From assembly GCF_037969765.1 (NCBI RefSeq), contig NZ_CP150207.1:2404001-2468000 (forward strand): 64,000 nt of DNA. The letters are read 5' to 3'. The translations under genes were made by a program, and so were the position numbers. Each line of letters opens with the position of its first letter. The first letter of the stretch is position 1. The notes below the pieces were generated by a model. It saw only the letters and a program-made list of their open reading frames with translations. It was not told the origin of the DNA and made no database searches. The DNA comes from Paenibacillus sp. FSL W8-0186. GTDB taxonomy: Bacteria; Bacillota; Bacilli; Paenibacillales; Paenibacillaceae. This document shows, piece after piece, positions 15,320-23,740 of this stretch.

Positions 15320-17320
15320 ATGAATATCGGACCGCTGATGCGCAGTCTTATGGGAGATTCCCGGCCGGGAGAACCGCGGGCGTTAGAACTTAAAACGGGG
15401 CAAATCGTAAGAGGGACAGTGCTAAGTGTCTCGGAGGATGGACAGGAAGCGGTCATACAGGTGCAGGGCGTGAAGCTTCACGCCGCTCTGGAGACGCCGC
15501 TTCGCCAGGGAGAAACGACGCTGCTGCAGGTTCAGCAGCCGTCAGCTGACGGGTTGGCCGTATTAAAACCTGTCGGCTCCAACACGGCGGCACCGATGTC
15601 CGCTGCTTCTTTAGCGAACGCCCTGGCCGCTATGGGCCTGGAGGATACGGCCGCAAACCGCGAGCTGGTGCAGATGATGCGGGCTAGCGGCCTGCCTTTA
15701 ACCAAAGAGAGCCTGCACACGCTTCAGCAGTTAACTTTACATAAACCGCAAGCCGTGCCGATGTCGGAATGGATTCAAGCAGCTGGGATTGCGCTGGGGC
15801 GGGGACTTCCATTGACCGGAGAGGCAGTGGCGGGGCTGCACCAGGCTGTTTTCGGCCCGCCGCTGCACGAGCTGTTAACCACGCTGGAGGAATTGCTAAG
15901 TAATTTAGTGCGTTCGGCGGAAGGGAATGGGGCCAAGGAGGCTGCTGGAAATCGGGCGGTACCGGCTCAAGCGCAGGGGCAGGCGTGGGCTGGCCCACCG
16001 TCCGCTCAAACAGGCAATGCTGTGTCAGGCCAGGCTCATGCTGGCAGTGCTTCTTCGCCTTCGGCTCATGCGGCGGCAACTGCTGCCAGTCCGGCAGGCG
16101 GATTGCCATCCGGGCAAGCGGCGCAGGGCGGGCAGGCTGCAATGCAAAGCGCAGGACCATCTGCTGAAGCGCTGGCAGGCAAGCTGCAGCAGGTGCTGCA
16201 GGAGCTGCGCGCCGCGATATCGCTGCCAGGCGGAGCAGCTGCGGCGGAGCGCGCAACGGCAAGCAGCGCGCCGCAGCAGAGCCCGGCCGCCGCAGCCGGC
16301 ACGGCTGCGGCTATGCCTGCGGCAGCAGCGCCTGCAGCGCAGGCGCAAGCGCAAGGCGAAGTGCCCGCAGGGCCTTCGCCCGCGCTGCTGACGCGTCCCG
16401 CCCCCGAGGCGGAGCCGTGGGTGGGACGCATGCTCAAGCTGCTCGGTGCGGAGCACGAGCAGCAAGTGCTGCGCGCTGCGCCAAGCAGCGCGCAGGAGGC
16501 GCCGCCAGCCGCAGGCGCGGCGCAGCGGGCTGCCGCCGGAGGCCCGGAGGCGCCAGGCGGCAGCGGGCAGGCCGGCAGCGCGCCTGCGGCCGCGCCGGAC
16601 CAAGCGCCTGCGGCGGCGCTGCGCGGCGAGGCGGCCAGCGGCACGCAGCAGGCCGCCAGCACGGGCGCAGCCGCGGGCGGCGCAGGCCAGGCCGCGCCCG
16701 GGGCGCAGGCGCATGGCGCTGCCGCGGCAAGCGCCGTTGCGCAGCAGGCCGGCGTGTTGCCAGAGGCGGCAGCCCGCGAGACGCTGAAGGGCGTACTGCT
16801 GCAATTGCTCGCTGCGGACGACGTGCCGGCACCGCTGCAGGAGGCCGCACGCCAGCTCGTTCATCAGCTGACTGGACAGCAGTTGCTGCTGAATACGGAC
16901 CGTACTGCGCCTTTTGCACAGGTGACGCTGTTCCTTCCCTTCATAGGGGAGGACGGCGAACAGACAGCGGCCGTTCATATCGAATCCCGCCGCGGCCGCA
17001 AAGGGGAGCTGGATGCGGCCAATTGCCGGCTCTGGTTCGATCTGCAAATGAAATCGCTTGGCTTGATCATGCTGGACGTCCAGGTGCTGGACAAGAAGGT
17101 CATGCTGAAAATTTATACCGAAGCGGAGACGACGGCCCAGTTCCTCGAATCCAGGGAGGAGGAGGTTCAGGAGGCGCTGCAAACAGCCGGTTACCAGCTG
17201 GTATCCCTGAAAAGCGGCCTTCTGCCTTCCGTAGAACCTGAAACGATGGGCGCAAATGAGCCGGGTTCCCCGTTTTCGTATACGCCGACGACCTATAAAG
17301 GGGTGGATTATCGGATATGA
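15320..17320 (+). CDS. YlqG-like protein with FliK-like C-terminus and Ala-rich middle
   Basis: 666 residues. The ATG at 15320 is chosen because AGGAGG abuts the first ATG (15314) with no spacer but is 6 bp from the second. An N-terminal ordered part (about 1-170) has an OB/beta-barrel look (LKTGQIVRGTVLSVSEDGQEAVIQVQ). The middle, about 200-500, is a low-complexity Ala/Gln/Gly/Pro region of very high GC. The C-terminal 120 residues (QVTLFLPFIGEDGEQTAAVHIE ... LWFDLQMKSLGLIMLDVQVLDKKVMLKI) have the pattern of the flagellar hook-length control C-domain. It overlaps the next gene by 4 bp (ATGA). It matches the place of ylqG in B. subtilis. A substrate-specificity-switch role is inference. Confidence 0.7.
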   Translation: MNIGPLMRSLMGDSRPGEPRALELKTGQIVRGTVLSVSEDGQEAVIQVQGVKLHAALETPLRQGETTLLQVQQPSADGLAVLKPVGSNTAAPMSAASLANALAAMGLEDTAANRELVQMMRASGLPLTKESLHTLQQLTLHKPQAVPMSEWIQAAGIALGRGLPLTGEAVAGLHQAVFGPPLHELLTTLEELLSNLVRSAEGNGAKEAAGNRAVPAQAQGQAWAGPPSAQTGNAVSGQAHAGSASSPSAHAAATAASPAGGLPSGQAAQGGQAAMQSAGPSAEALAGKLQQVLQELRAAISLPGGAAAAERATASSAPQQSPAAAAGTAAAMPAAAAPAAQAQAQGEVPAGPSPALLTRPAPEAEPWVGRMLKLLGAEHEQQVLRAAPSSAQEAPPAAGAAQRAAAGGPEAPGGSGQAGSAPAAAPDQAPAAALRGEAASGTQQAASTGAAAGGAGQAAPGAQAHGAAAASAVAQQAGVLPEAAARETLKGVLLQLLAADDVPAPLQEAARQLVHQLTGQQLLLNTDRTAPFAQVTLFLPFIGEDGEQTAAVHIESRRGRKGELDAANCRLWFDLQMKSLGLIMLDVQVLDKKVMLKIYTEAETTAQFLESREEEVQEALQTAGYQLVSLKSGLLPSVEPETMGANEPGSPFSYTPTTYKGVDYRI

Positions 17321-17628
17321 GTGAGAGCAGCGAAGATCAGCGCCCCTACCAAATCAGAAAAGCCGTCGCCCTCAAATACGATCCATCCCAAAGCGACGCG
17401 CCGGTCGTTGCGGCCAAAGGGAGCGGCTATCTGGCCGATCAAATACTGGAGAAGGCCAAAGAGCACGGCGTGCCCGTACAGGAGGATGCCGCACTTGTAG
17501 AAGTGCTCTCCAAACTGGATCTGGATCAGCAGATTCCTCCAGAGCTGTACACGCTGGTAGCCGAAATACTTAGCTTTATATACCGTTCAGATAAAATGGC
17601 GGAGAAGGGGATTTCCCATGAATATTGA
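17317..17628 (+). CDS. ylqH: FlhB C-terminal domain homologue (FlhX/YlqH)
   Basis: 103-residue protein homologous to the cleaved cytoplasmic tail of the flagellar export protein FlhB. VALKYDPSQSDAPVVAAKG aligns with FlhB's own VALKYEGSEMDAPQVVAKG (same window, about residues 282-300), and IPPELYTLVAEILSFIYR aligns with IPADLFQAVAEVLAYVYR. The autocleavage motif NPTH is absent, so the protein corresponds to the fragment after cleavage. In Helicobacter, FlhX of this type can replace the FlhB tail. It is translationally coupled to the FliK-like gene by an ATGA overlap and overlaps yraN by 11 bp. Confidence 0.9.
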   Translation: MSESSEDQRPYQIRKAVALKYDPSQSDAPVVAAKGSGYLADQILEKAKEHGVPVQEDAALVEVLSKLDLDQQIPPELYTLVAEILSFIYRSDKMAEKGISHEY

Positions 17629-18016
17629 CCCAAATGGCAAGCGCATACGCCCTTTGGATGGAAGAAAGGCAAGAGGCCGATTGGCCGAAGAAGCCGGAGC
17701 CCGCTATTTGCAGGAACAAGGTTACGAGCTGCTTGAGCGCAATTGGCGCTGCCGTTCAGGAGAAATCGACATCATCGCAAGACAAGAGGGTGTAATTGTC
17801 ATCATAGAAGTGAGAAGCAGAAGCGTACATAATGAACAGTTCGGGACGCCGGCGGAATCTATCACACCTCGTAAAATGAAGCAAATCAGAGAGACTGCTG
17901 CCGTATATCTGCACAGGACACAGCAATATAACGAGCAGGTTCGCTTCGACGTTCTGGCCGTGCAGATGAGAGGGGACGAGATGATTTCCATTGAGCACAT
18001 CCCCGCTGCTTTCTAA
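17618..18016 (+). CDS. yraN: YraN-family (UPF0102) putative endonuclease
   Basis: 132 residues with the restriction-endonuclease-like core LLERNWRCRSGEIDIIARQEGVIVIIEVRSRS, containing the E-x-D...E-V-(K/R) catalytic pattern (GEIDII and IIEVRSR). The family is widespread; its cellular role is not established. It overlaps the end of ylqH. The N-terminal MNIDPNGKRIRP extension is unremarkable. Full length for the family. Confidence 0.88.
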   Translation: MNIDPNGKRIRPLDGRKARGRLAEEAGARYLQEQGYELLERNWRCRSGEIDIIARQEGVIVIIEVRSRSVHNEQFGTPAESITPRKMKQIRETAAVYLHRTQQYNEQVRFDVLAVQMRGDEMISIEHIPAAF

Positions 18017-18102
18017 TAAAACCGCCTTTCGGGCCCCTTAAACATCTATGAAGCTAGAATGCATTAAACGGCAGTTTGCTTTGTCTTACAGAATGAAAAC
18101 CA

Positions 18103-18178
18103 TATAGCCTTGCTGTCACAGCATCGGTGGAGAGATCAGATTCCTCGAACCCTTCTGAAGACGGCAAGGCTATGTTTT
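18103..18178. terminator. Hairpin between convergent yraN and yifB
   Basis: Inverted repeat TATAGCCTTGC/GCAAGGCTATG separated by about 50 nt, followed by TTTTATTT. The large loop makes it a weaker terminator candidate, but it sits exactly between convergent genes and reads in both directions. Confidence 0.55.
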
Positions 18179-18196
18179 ATTTATAGATAAACCGAT

Positions 18197-19801
18197 TTAT
18201 CCATTCGCATCGGCGATTCTATGATCAAGCTGGCGGTACTGAATCGCTTCGGCAACATGACCTGCAGAAACGCAGTCTGCCCCTTCCAAATCCGCGATCG
18301 TGCGGGACAGCTTGATGATACGGTCGTAGGCGCGCATACTGAGGCCGATTGATTGAAAAGTAGCTTCCAGCAGCTGCGCTGCTTCCCGGTTCAACCGCGC
18401 ATATTTCCGCAGCAGTTTGCCGCTTAGCTCGCTATTGCTGGAGATCTCCAGCCCTTTGTAACGCTGCTGCTGCAGCTCCTGTGCATTAAGCACTGCCTTT
18501 CTCATTTCATCCGAGCTAAGGGGCTGTTTATCGTTCAGCCAATTTGCCGGCAGTGGAACTTCAACATGCATGTCGATACGATCCAGCAGAGGACCGGAAA
18601 TGCGCTCCCGGTATTGAGCTACCCGATAGGGGCTGCAGGTGCAGCGCGGGAGCGGCGGCTGGCCGCCAAAAAATCCGCACGGACAAGGATTTAGAGAAAC
18701 CGCCAGCTGAAAACTTGCTGGGAAAGTGAAGGCGGCCCGGCTCCGGCTTATCGTAACTTTTCGTTCCTCCAGCGGCTGGCGCAGTACCTCCAGAGCATTG
18801 CGGGCAAACTCCGGCAGCTCGTCGAGAAACAGAACCCCGTGATGAGCCAGACTGACCTCCCCAGCCCGCGGGATGCCGCCGCCGCCGACGAGTCCCGCCG
18901 CCGAAATCGTATGATGAGGCGAGCGAAAAGGTCTGCTGCGTATTAGTGTGGATTCCGCTCCTTTGAATTTCCCTGCGGAGCTGTAGATTTTCGTCACTTC
19001 CAGCGCTTCATCTTGGCTTAACTCAGGGAGAATGGAGGGGAGACGGCGGATTAGCATCGTTTTGCCGGTGCCTGGCGGTCCGATGAGCATAATATTATGC
19101 TTTCCCGCGGCCGCAATCGTCATGGCCCGCTTAGCGTGCAGTTGTCCCAAGACATCGCTGTAGTCCTCCGTCAAGAGGCCCGGTGTATGGGACGGACGGC
19201 TTGTCTCGTTGCTGGAGCATTTTAAGTGGGCAAACGATGATATAACAAGCGGGCCTTCCTTCGTCTGGGCCGAAGGACTATGCGGTTTGGAGCGCCCATT
19301 TTCAGTAGGCGATAATTCGTTTAAATGTTTCAAGCCGTAAATGGAAATTCCGTCTAGCAGCATGGCTTCCTCCGTATTTTCCCAGGGAAGAAGCACGGCA
19401 TCAAAGCCTTGCCGTTTGGCCAAGTCAACCATGGAAATGACGCCGGAGACGGGGCGAAGCAGGCCATCGAGAGAGAGCTCTCCGATCATGAGGAGCCGTT
19501 CGTTTGCAGGCAATACAACCTGCTTGCTCGCAGATAGTATGCCAAGCGCGATCGCTAGATCAAAAGCGGAGCCTTCTTTGCGCAGGTCGGCTGGCGCCAG
19601 ATTGATCGTTACCCGCTGAAGGGGAAAGGCATAGCCGCAATTTTTGATCGCGGCTCTCACCCGTTCAACAGCCTCTCGCACAGCGGAGTCCGGCAGGCCT
19701 ACAATCATCGTATGCGGAATGCCGTTCGACAAATCGACTTCGACCTCGATTAATCTTCCGTCTATCCCGTATAGACAGGCGCTATACAATTTACCGTACA
19801 T
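18197..19801 (-). CDS. comM: YifB/ComM-type Mg-chelatase-like AAA+ ATPase
   Basis: 534 residues from ATG at 19801; the in-frame TTG at 19810 is rejected because the AAAGGGGTG ribosome binding site is only 1 bp from it. The N-terminal Lon-like substrate fold begins MYGKLYSACLYGIDGRLIEVEVD. The central AAA+ module has Walker A GPPGTGKTML, Walker B VLFLDELPEF, and a CPCGFFGG cysteine motif; the C-terminus is the Mg_chelatase_C region. In proteobacteria ComM is a branch-migration helicase in natural transformation; in Firmicutes the role is less clear. dprA lies 4 kb downstream on the other strand. It has its own promoter and a structured leader. Confidence 0.92.
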   Translation of the reverse strand: MYGKLYSACLYGIDGRLIEVEVDLSNGIPHTMIVGLPDSAVREAVERVRAAIKNCGYAFPLQRVTINLAPADLRKEGSAFDLAIALGILSASKQVVLPANERLLMIGELSLDGLLRPVSGVISMVDLAKRQGFDAVLLPWENTEEAMLLDGISIYGLKHLNELSPTENGRSKPHSPSAQTKEGPLVISSFAHLKCSSNETSRPSHTPGLLTEDYSDVLGQLHAKRAMTIAAAGKHNIMLIGPPGTGKTMLIRRLPSILPELSQDEALEVTKIYSSAGKFKGAESTLIRSRPFRSPHHTISAAGLVGGGGIPRAGEVSLAHHGVLFLDELPEFARNALEVLRQPLEERKVTISRSRAAFTFPASFQLAVSLNPCPCGFFGGQPPLPRCTCSPYRVAQYRERISGPLLDRIDMHVEVPLPANWLNDKQPLSSDEMRKAVLNAQELQQQRYKGLEISSNSELSGKLLRKYARLNREAAQLLEATFQSIGLSMRAYDRIIKLSRTIADLEGADCVSAGHVAEAIQYRQLDHRIADANG

Positions 19802-19831
19802 AATAAACAAACACCCCTTTCTCTCATTGCG

Positions 19832-19857
19832 GCATTTGGCATGACATGCCTAAATGC
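19832..19857 (-). other. Hairpin in the yifB 5' leader
   Basis: GCATTT-GGCAT with a GAC loop and ATGCC-T-AAATGC: an 11-bp stem with a single bulged base. It lies about 12 bp upstream of the yifB ribosome binding site, inside the predicted transcript. It could be a stability or regulatory element, or an operator palindrome. Confidence 0.5.
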
Positions 19858-19905
19858 AGTGTGGGAAAAGGGTGCTTCCTCAACTTTCCATCGTCGCATG
19901 ACCGT

Positions 19906-19934
19906 ATTTTAGAAGGAAACCCATGAAAAGTCAA
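19906..19934 (-). promoter_or_regulatory. Sigma-A promoter of yifB
   Basis: On the reverse strand, TTGACT (19934-19929), a 17-bp spacer, and TAAAAT (19911-19906). Transcription would start near 19899 and give a leader of about 98 nt. Confidence 0.75.
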
Positions 19935-20231
19935 TCAATGAACGGTACAGCCATTCCATGGCTCTGGATCGCTATTAAAAAAGTTACATGCAGAAAATGG
20001 ACTGAAACAAAACCGACTGCAGACCAATCTATCTCAATGTGATATATTTTATCGGAATAAAGTGAAAGAGAGAAATAGGACTCTATATGCCGAAAACCGT
20101 ATTTTATCGGGGGTGAAGCAGAAAGGGGAAATCCAGCGCTTGTTCCCTTAAAAGAGGGGGTCCGAATATGATCCATATCAAAATTAGATCGAACCGATAT
20201 AAAAAAGTTGTGTATAAAGAATGAATTTTTA

Positions 20232-20260
20232 AGGAAAGCGTTTTAAAAACATGGTACAAT
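20232..20260 (+). promoter_or_regulatory. sucCD promoter with overlapping cre-like site
   Basis: An extended -10 (TGG then TACAAT at 20255-20260) with no good -35. At 20232-20246 there is a 15-bp element with core GAAAGCGTTTT that matches the CcpA cre consensus at all but two fixed positions. It covers the -35 area, as a repressing cre would. Confidence 0.5.
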
Positions 20261-20317
20261 GTACTGGGTTTCATATGTTCACCTTAATTACCGCCTGTTG
20301 ATAGGAGGATTCTACGA

Positions 20318-21478
20318 ATGAATATCCATGAATATCAAGGAAAAGAAGTCCTGAAGCAATACGGGGTAGCCGTGCCGAAGGGACAAGTTGCCTTTACGGT
20401 GGATGAAGCCGTGAAAGCAGCGGAAGAACTGGGCAGCGGAGTCGTCGTGGTCAAAGCCCAAATTCACGCTGGAGGCCGGGGGAAGGCCGGTGGCGTCAAG
20501 GTTGCGAAGAATTTGGATGAAGTGCGGGCATATGCCGAAGAAATTCTCGGCAAGGTACTCGTAACACATCAGACGGGCCCTGAGGGCAAGGAAGTAAAAC
20601 GCCTGTTGATCGAGCAAGGCTGCGACATTAAGAAGGAATATTATGTCGGCGTCGTTGTCGACCGGGCAACGGGGCGCGTCGTACTGATGGCTTCGGAAGA
20701 AGGCGGTACGGAAATTGAGGAGGTAGCTGCGGCTACGCCGGAGAAAATTTTTAAGGAAATCGTTGATCCAGCTATCGGCTTGCAGCCGTTCCAGGCTCGC
20801 AGACTGGCGTATGCTATTAATATTCCGAATGAGCTGGTGAACAAAGCGGCTCAATTCATGCTGGCGTTGTATGAAGCATTTGTGGATAAAGACTGCTCCA
20901 TCGCAGAAATCAACCCGCTCGTTGTTACGGGCGACGGCCAAGTGATGGCGCTTGATGCCAAGCTGAACTTTGATTCCAACGCGTTGTTCCGCCAGAAGGA
21001 TATTTTGGCGCTTCGCGATCTTGAAGAAGAAGATGAGAAGGAAATCGAAGCCTCGAAATACGATTTGAGCTATATCGCCCTGGATGGCAATATCGGCTGC
21101 ATGGTCAATGGCGCAGGCCTGGCGATGGCGACGATGGATATTATTAAATATTACGGCGGCGATCCTGCCAACTTCCTCGACGTAGGGGGCGGCGCAACCG
21201 CAGAGAAAGTCACGGAAGCTTTCAAAATCATCTTGTCCGATGCGAAAGTCAAAGGTATTTTCGTCAATATTTTTGGCGGCATCATGAAATGCGATGTCAT
21301 CGCTTCGGGAATCGTTGAAGCTGCGAAGCAAGTGGGGCTTAATCGTCCGCTTGTCGTCCGGCTGGAAGGAACGAACGTCGAGCTCGGGAAGAATATTTTG
21401 GCGAATTCGGGTCTTGCGATCGTCTCTGCCGATTCCATGGCCGACGGTGCTCAGAAGATCGTCGAACTAGTATCATAA
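20318..21478 (+). CDS. sucC: Succinyl-CoA synthetase beta subunit (ADP-forming type)
   Basis: 386-residue ATP-grasp subunit of the TCA-cycle enzyme that converts succinyl-CoA to succinate with substrate-level phosphorylation. N-terminus [17 protein letters not shown] is diagnostic. The ATP-grasp loop [12 protein letters not shown] and the C-terminal ligase domain motif [16 protein letters not shown] are present. AGGAGG precedes the ATG. It is followed 37 bp later by sucD; the two form an operon ending in a clear terminator. Confidence 0.98.
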   Translation: MNIHEYQGKEVLKQYGVAVPKGQVAFTVDEAVKAAEELGSGVVVVKAQIHAGGRGKAGGVKVAKNLDEVRAYAEEILGKVLVTHQTGPEGKEVKRLLIEQGCDIKKEYYVGVVVDRATGRVVLMASEEGGTEIEEVAAATPEKIFKEIVDPAIGLQPFQARRLAYAINIPNELVNKAAQFMLALYEAFVDKDCSIAEINPLVVTGDGQVMALDAKLNFDSNALFRQKDILALRDLEEEDEKEIEASKYDLSYIALDGNIGCMVNGAGLAMATMDIIKYYGGDPANFLDVGGGATAEKVTEAFKIILSDAKVKGIFVNIFGGIMKCDVIASGIVEAAKQVGLNRPLVVRLEGTNVELGKNILANSGLAIVSADSMADGAQKIVELVS

Positions 21479-21515
21479 TCTAATCTTCCAATCCATATTA
21501 GAGGAGGCTCGAACG

Positions 21516-22445
21516 ATGAGTATTTTGGTCGATAAAAATACAAAAGTGATTACACAGGGGATTACCGGAAAGACCGCCCTGTTCCATGCAAAAGGCGCCT
21601 TGGATTACGGTACGCAAATGGTTGGCGGCACTTCGCCAGGCAAGGGCGGAACGAAGGTGGATATCACGCTGGAGAACGGCGAAACGGTAAGCCTTCCGGT
21701 GTTCAATACCGTAAAGGAAGCAAAGGAAGCTACCGGGGCAACGGCAAGCGTTATTTATGTGCCGCCGGCGTTTGCTGCAGACTCGATCCTTGAAGCTGTC
21801 GAGGCGGAGATGGAGCTAGTAATTTGTATTACAGAAGGCATTCCTGTTCTCGATATGGTCAAGGTTTCCCGTTATATGGAAGGGAAGAAGACCGTCTTGA
21901 TCGGGCCGAACTGTCCTGGCGTTATTACGCCTGGAGAGTGCAAAATCGGAATTATGCCGGGGTACATCCATATGCCGGGCCATGTCGGCGTAGTATCGCG
22001 AAGTGGAACGCTTACCTACGAAGCGGTTCACCAGCTGACTACCCGGGGTATTGGCCAGTCTTCGGCGGTAGGGATCGGGGGCGACCCTGTTAAAGGTTCG
22101 GAGTTCATCGATATTTTGCGCCGTTTTAATGAAGATGACAACACGCATGCTGTCATTATGATTGGAGAAATCGGCGGAACGGCCGAGGAAGAAGCAGCGG
22201 AGTGGATTCGCGACAATATGACGAAGCCGGTCGTCGGATTCATCGGCGGCGTAACGGCGCCTCCAGGGAAACGGATGGGTCATGCCGGCGCGATCATTTC
22301 CGGAGGGAAGGGAACGGCGAAGGAGAAGATTGCCAAGCTGGAGGAATGCGGCATCAAGGTCGCGCCTACACCTTCAGAAATGGGCTCTACGCTGGTAAGC
22401 GTGCTCGAAGAACGCGGCATTCTTAATCTTTGCACGACACATTAA
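21516..22445 (+). CDS. sucD: Succinyl-CoA synthetase alpha subunit
   Basis: 309 residues. The CoA-binding Rossmann domain opens with [23 protein letters not shown]. The phosphorylated active-site His is in [14 protein letters not shown] near residue 250. The loop [20 protein letters not shown] is also characteristic. It pairs with SucC as the alpha-beta enzyme. The C-terminal extension ([13 protein letters not shown]) is a few residues longer than in some relatives. AGAGGAGG precedes the ATG. Confidence 0.98.
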   Translation: MSILVDKNTKVITQGITGKTALFHAKGALDYGTQMVGGTSPGKGGTKVDITLENGETVSLPVFNTVKEAKEATGATASVIYVPPAFAADSILEAVEAEMELVICITEGIPVLDMVKVSRYMEGKKTVLIGPNCPGVITPGECKIGIMPGYIHMPGHVGVVSRSGTLTYEAVHQLTTRGIGQSSAVGIGGDPVKGSEFIDILRRFNEDDNTHAVIMIGEIGGTAEEEAAEWIRDNMTKPVVGFIGGVTAPPGKRMGHAGAIISGGKGTAKEKIAKLEECGIKVAPTPSEMGSTLVSVLEERGILNLCTTH

Positions 22446-22475
22446 TAGATCTCTGTTATAATAATTGATAAGGTA

Positions 22476-22517
22476 AGCAACCTTCTTGGCCAGAACGGCT
22501 AGAGGGTTGCTTTTTTT
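22476..22517 (+). terminator. Intrinsic terminator after sucCD
   Basis: Stem AGCAACCTTCT/AGAGGGTTGCT (one G-U) with a 14-nt loop and a run of seven T. Confidence 0.85.
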
Positions 22518-22560
22518 GCTTTTTTTCGGTTAAACACTTATTTGACGGGAGGAGCAGGAA

Positions 22561-23649
22561 TTGGACAAGCGGTCGATACTTATTGGGTTGCACGAAAGCG
22601 AGGGGCTCGGCTGGAAGCGGATTGAGCATATATTGAGCCGGGACGAAAATTGGGTCCATGCTTTGGATTTTACCGCCACGGATTGGGTGGAGCGGGGTCT
22701 TGGGGCGGAAATCGCCTTGAGGCTATCGAAGATGCTAACCAAAAGCTGGATCGAGGAAAGGCTTGAGCAGTTGAATCGCAAGGGGATAAGTACGCTGACG
22801 ATCTTCGACCCTCTGTATCCCTTATTAATGAAGGAAAGCGTTCGGCCCCCCTGGGTTTTATATGGTATAGGGGATATGAAGCTGCTTGCCCTACCTTCCA
22901 TAGCAGTGGTTGGCACTCGTCTTCCTACGGCTTATGGCCGGAAAGTTTGCACGGAGTTAACCACGGCGCTTTGCCGCCGGGGCATGGTTGTCGTTAGCGG
23001 GCTGGCCAAAGGGATTGACGGGTGTTGTCATGAGGCAGCGCTGCGCTCCGGAGGCAGGACGGTGGCCGTGCTCGGGACGGCGATAGATGTCATTTATCCC
23101 CCGGAAAATGCTTCTTTATACCAAATGATCGGTGAGCAGGGGCTGATTTTGTCAGAATATCCGGTCGGTACGCCAGGACATCCCGGATTATTTCCGCAGC
23201 GCAACCGAATTATTGCCGGATTAACGTATGGAACAGTTGTCGTGGAGGCGGATGTCCGCAGCGGCTCGTTAATTACGGCTGATGCCGCGCTGGAGGCCGG
23301 TCGCGACGTATTTGCCGTTCCAGGGCAGATCACCTCGCCCAAAAGCCGTGGAACGCTCGGCCTAATCCGACAAGGGGCTAAAATGGTTACCGATGCACAA
23401 GATATTTTAGAGGAATATGATGTCTTGCTGTCTAATTTAGAGGAAAAGGAGGAAGAAATCGGATCAAACGACGAGTTGACAGATGAGCAGCGCCGCATAT
23501 ACCATATGTTGGAGCAGGATATTTCTACATTTGATGAACTGCTGATGAAGACGGAATGGGAATTTGGACATTTACATTCAGTTCTGTTATCTTTAATCAT
23601 GAAAAAAGCAGTAGTCCAACTGCCTGGTTCTGTTTATAAGGTAATATAG
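22561..23649 (+). CDS. dprA: DNA processing protein DprA (Smf)
   Basis: Loads RecA onto incoming single-stranded DNA during natural transformation. 362 residues, with a TTG start 7 bp after GGGAGGAG. The order is a SAM-like N-terminal region, then the Rossmann-fold core (VVGTRLPTAYGRKV, SGLAKGIDGCCHEAAL, AVLGTAIDVIYPPEN, FPQRNRIIAGL), and a C-terminal winged-helix domain from about residue 300. It lies upstream of topA, as smf does in B. subtilis. Confidence 0.95.
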   Translation: MDKRSILIGLHESEGLGWKRIEHILSRDENWVHALDFTATDWVERGLGAEIALRLSKMLTKSWIEERLEQLNRKGISTLTIFDPLYPLLMKESVRPPWVLYGIGDMKLLALPSIAVVGTRLPTAYGRKVCTELTTALCRRGMVVVSGLAKGIDGCCHEAALRSGGRTVAVLGTAIDVIYPPENASLYQMIGEQGLILSEYPVGTPGHPGLFPQRNRIIAGLTYGTVVVEADVRSGSLITADAALEAGRDVFAVPGQITSPKSRGTLGLIRQGAKMVTDAQDILEEYDVLLSNLEEKEEEIGSNDELTDEQRRIYHMLEQDISTFDELLMKTEWEFGHLHSVLLSLIMKKAVVQLPGSVYKVI

Positions 23650-23740
23650 TCCATTCCTTGTTGAGAGTGGTTCATAAAATATGACTATATGACTTGTATA
23701 AAGCTTATTAGTTTGTAATGTTTGAGAGGAGGATGACCCT

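Larger units (their letters stand above)
19802..20317. other. Divergent intergenic region between yifB and sucC
   Basis: About 515 bp without a credible gene. It holds the yifB promoter and leader hairpin on the reverse strand, and near its other end the sucC promoter with a cre-like site. The middle (about 19940-20200) is AT-rich and featureless to my reading. Confidence 0.6.

Noticed and set aside
16025..17182. 385-codon reverse-strand ORF and several long Arg/Ala-rich ORFs
   Set aside because: High GC of the Ala-rich block removes stops in all frames. Codon pattern and context support only the forward ylqG frame.
19931..20176. 81-codon reverse ORF in the yifB-sucC gap
   Set aside because: No ribosome binding site, no recognisable motif, and it overlaps the yifB promoter region.
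22430..22462. TTGCAC and TATAAT at the end of sucD
   Set aside because: Spacing of 21 bp is too long, and a strong terminator lies directly downstream.
23650..23740. Possible promoter before topA
   Set aside because: TTGAGA and TATATG are 19 bp apart, and other pairings are equally weak; not strong enough to list.
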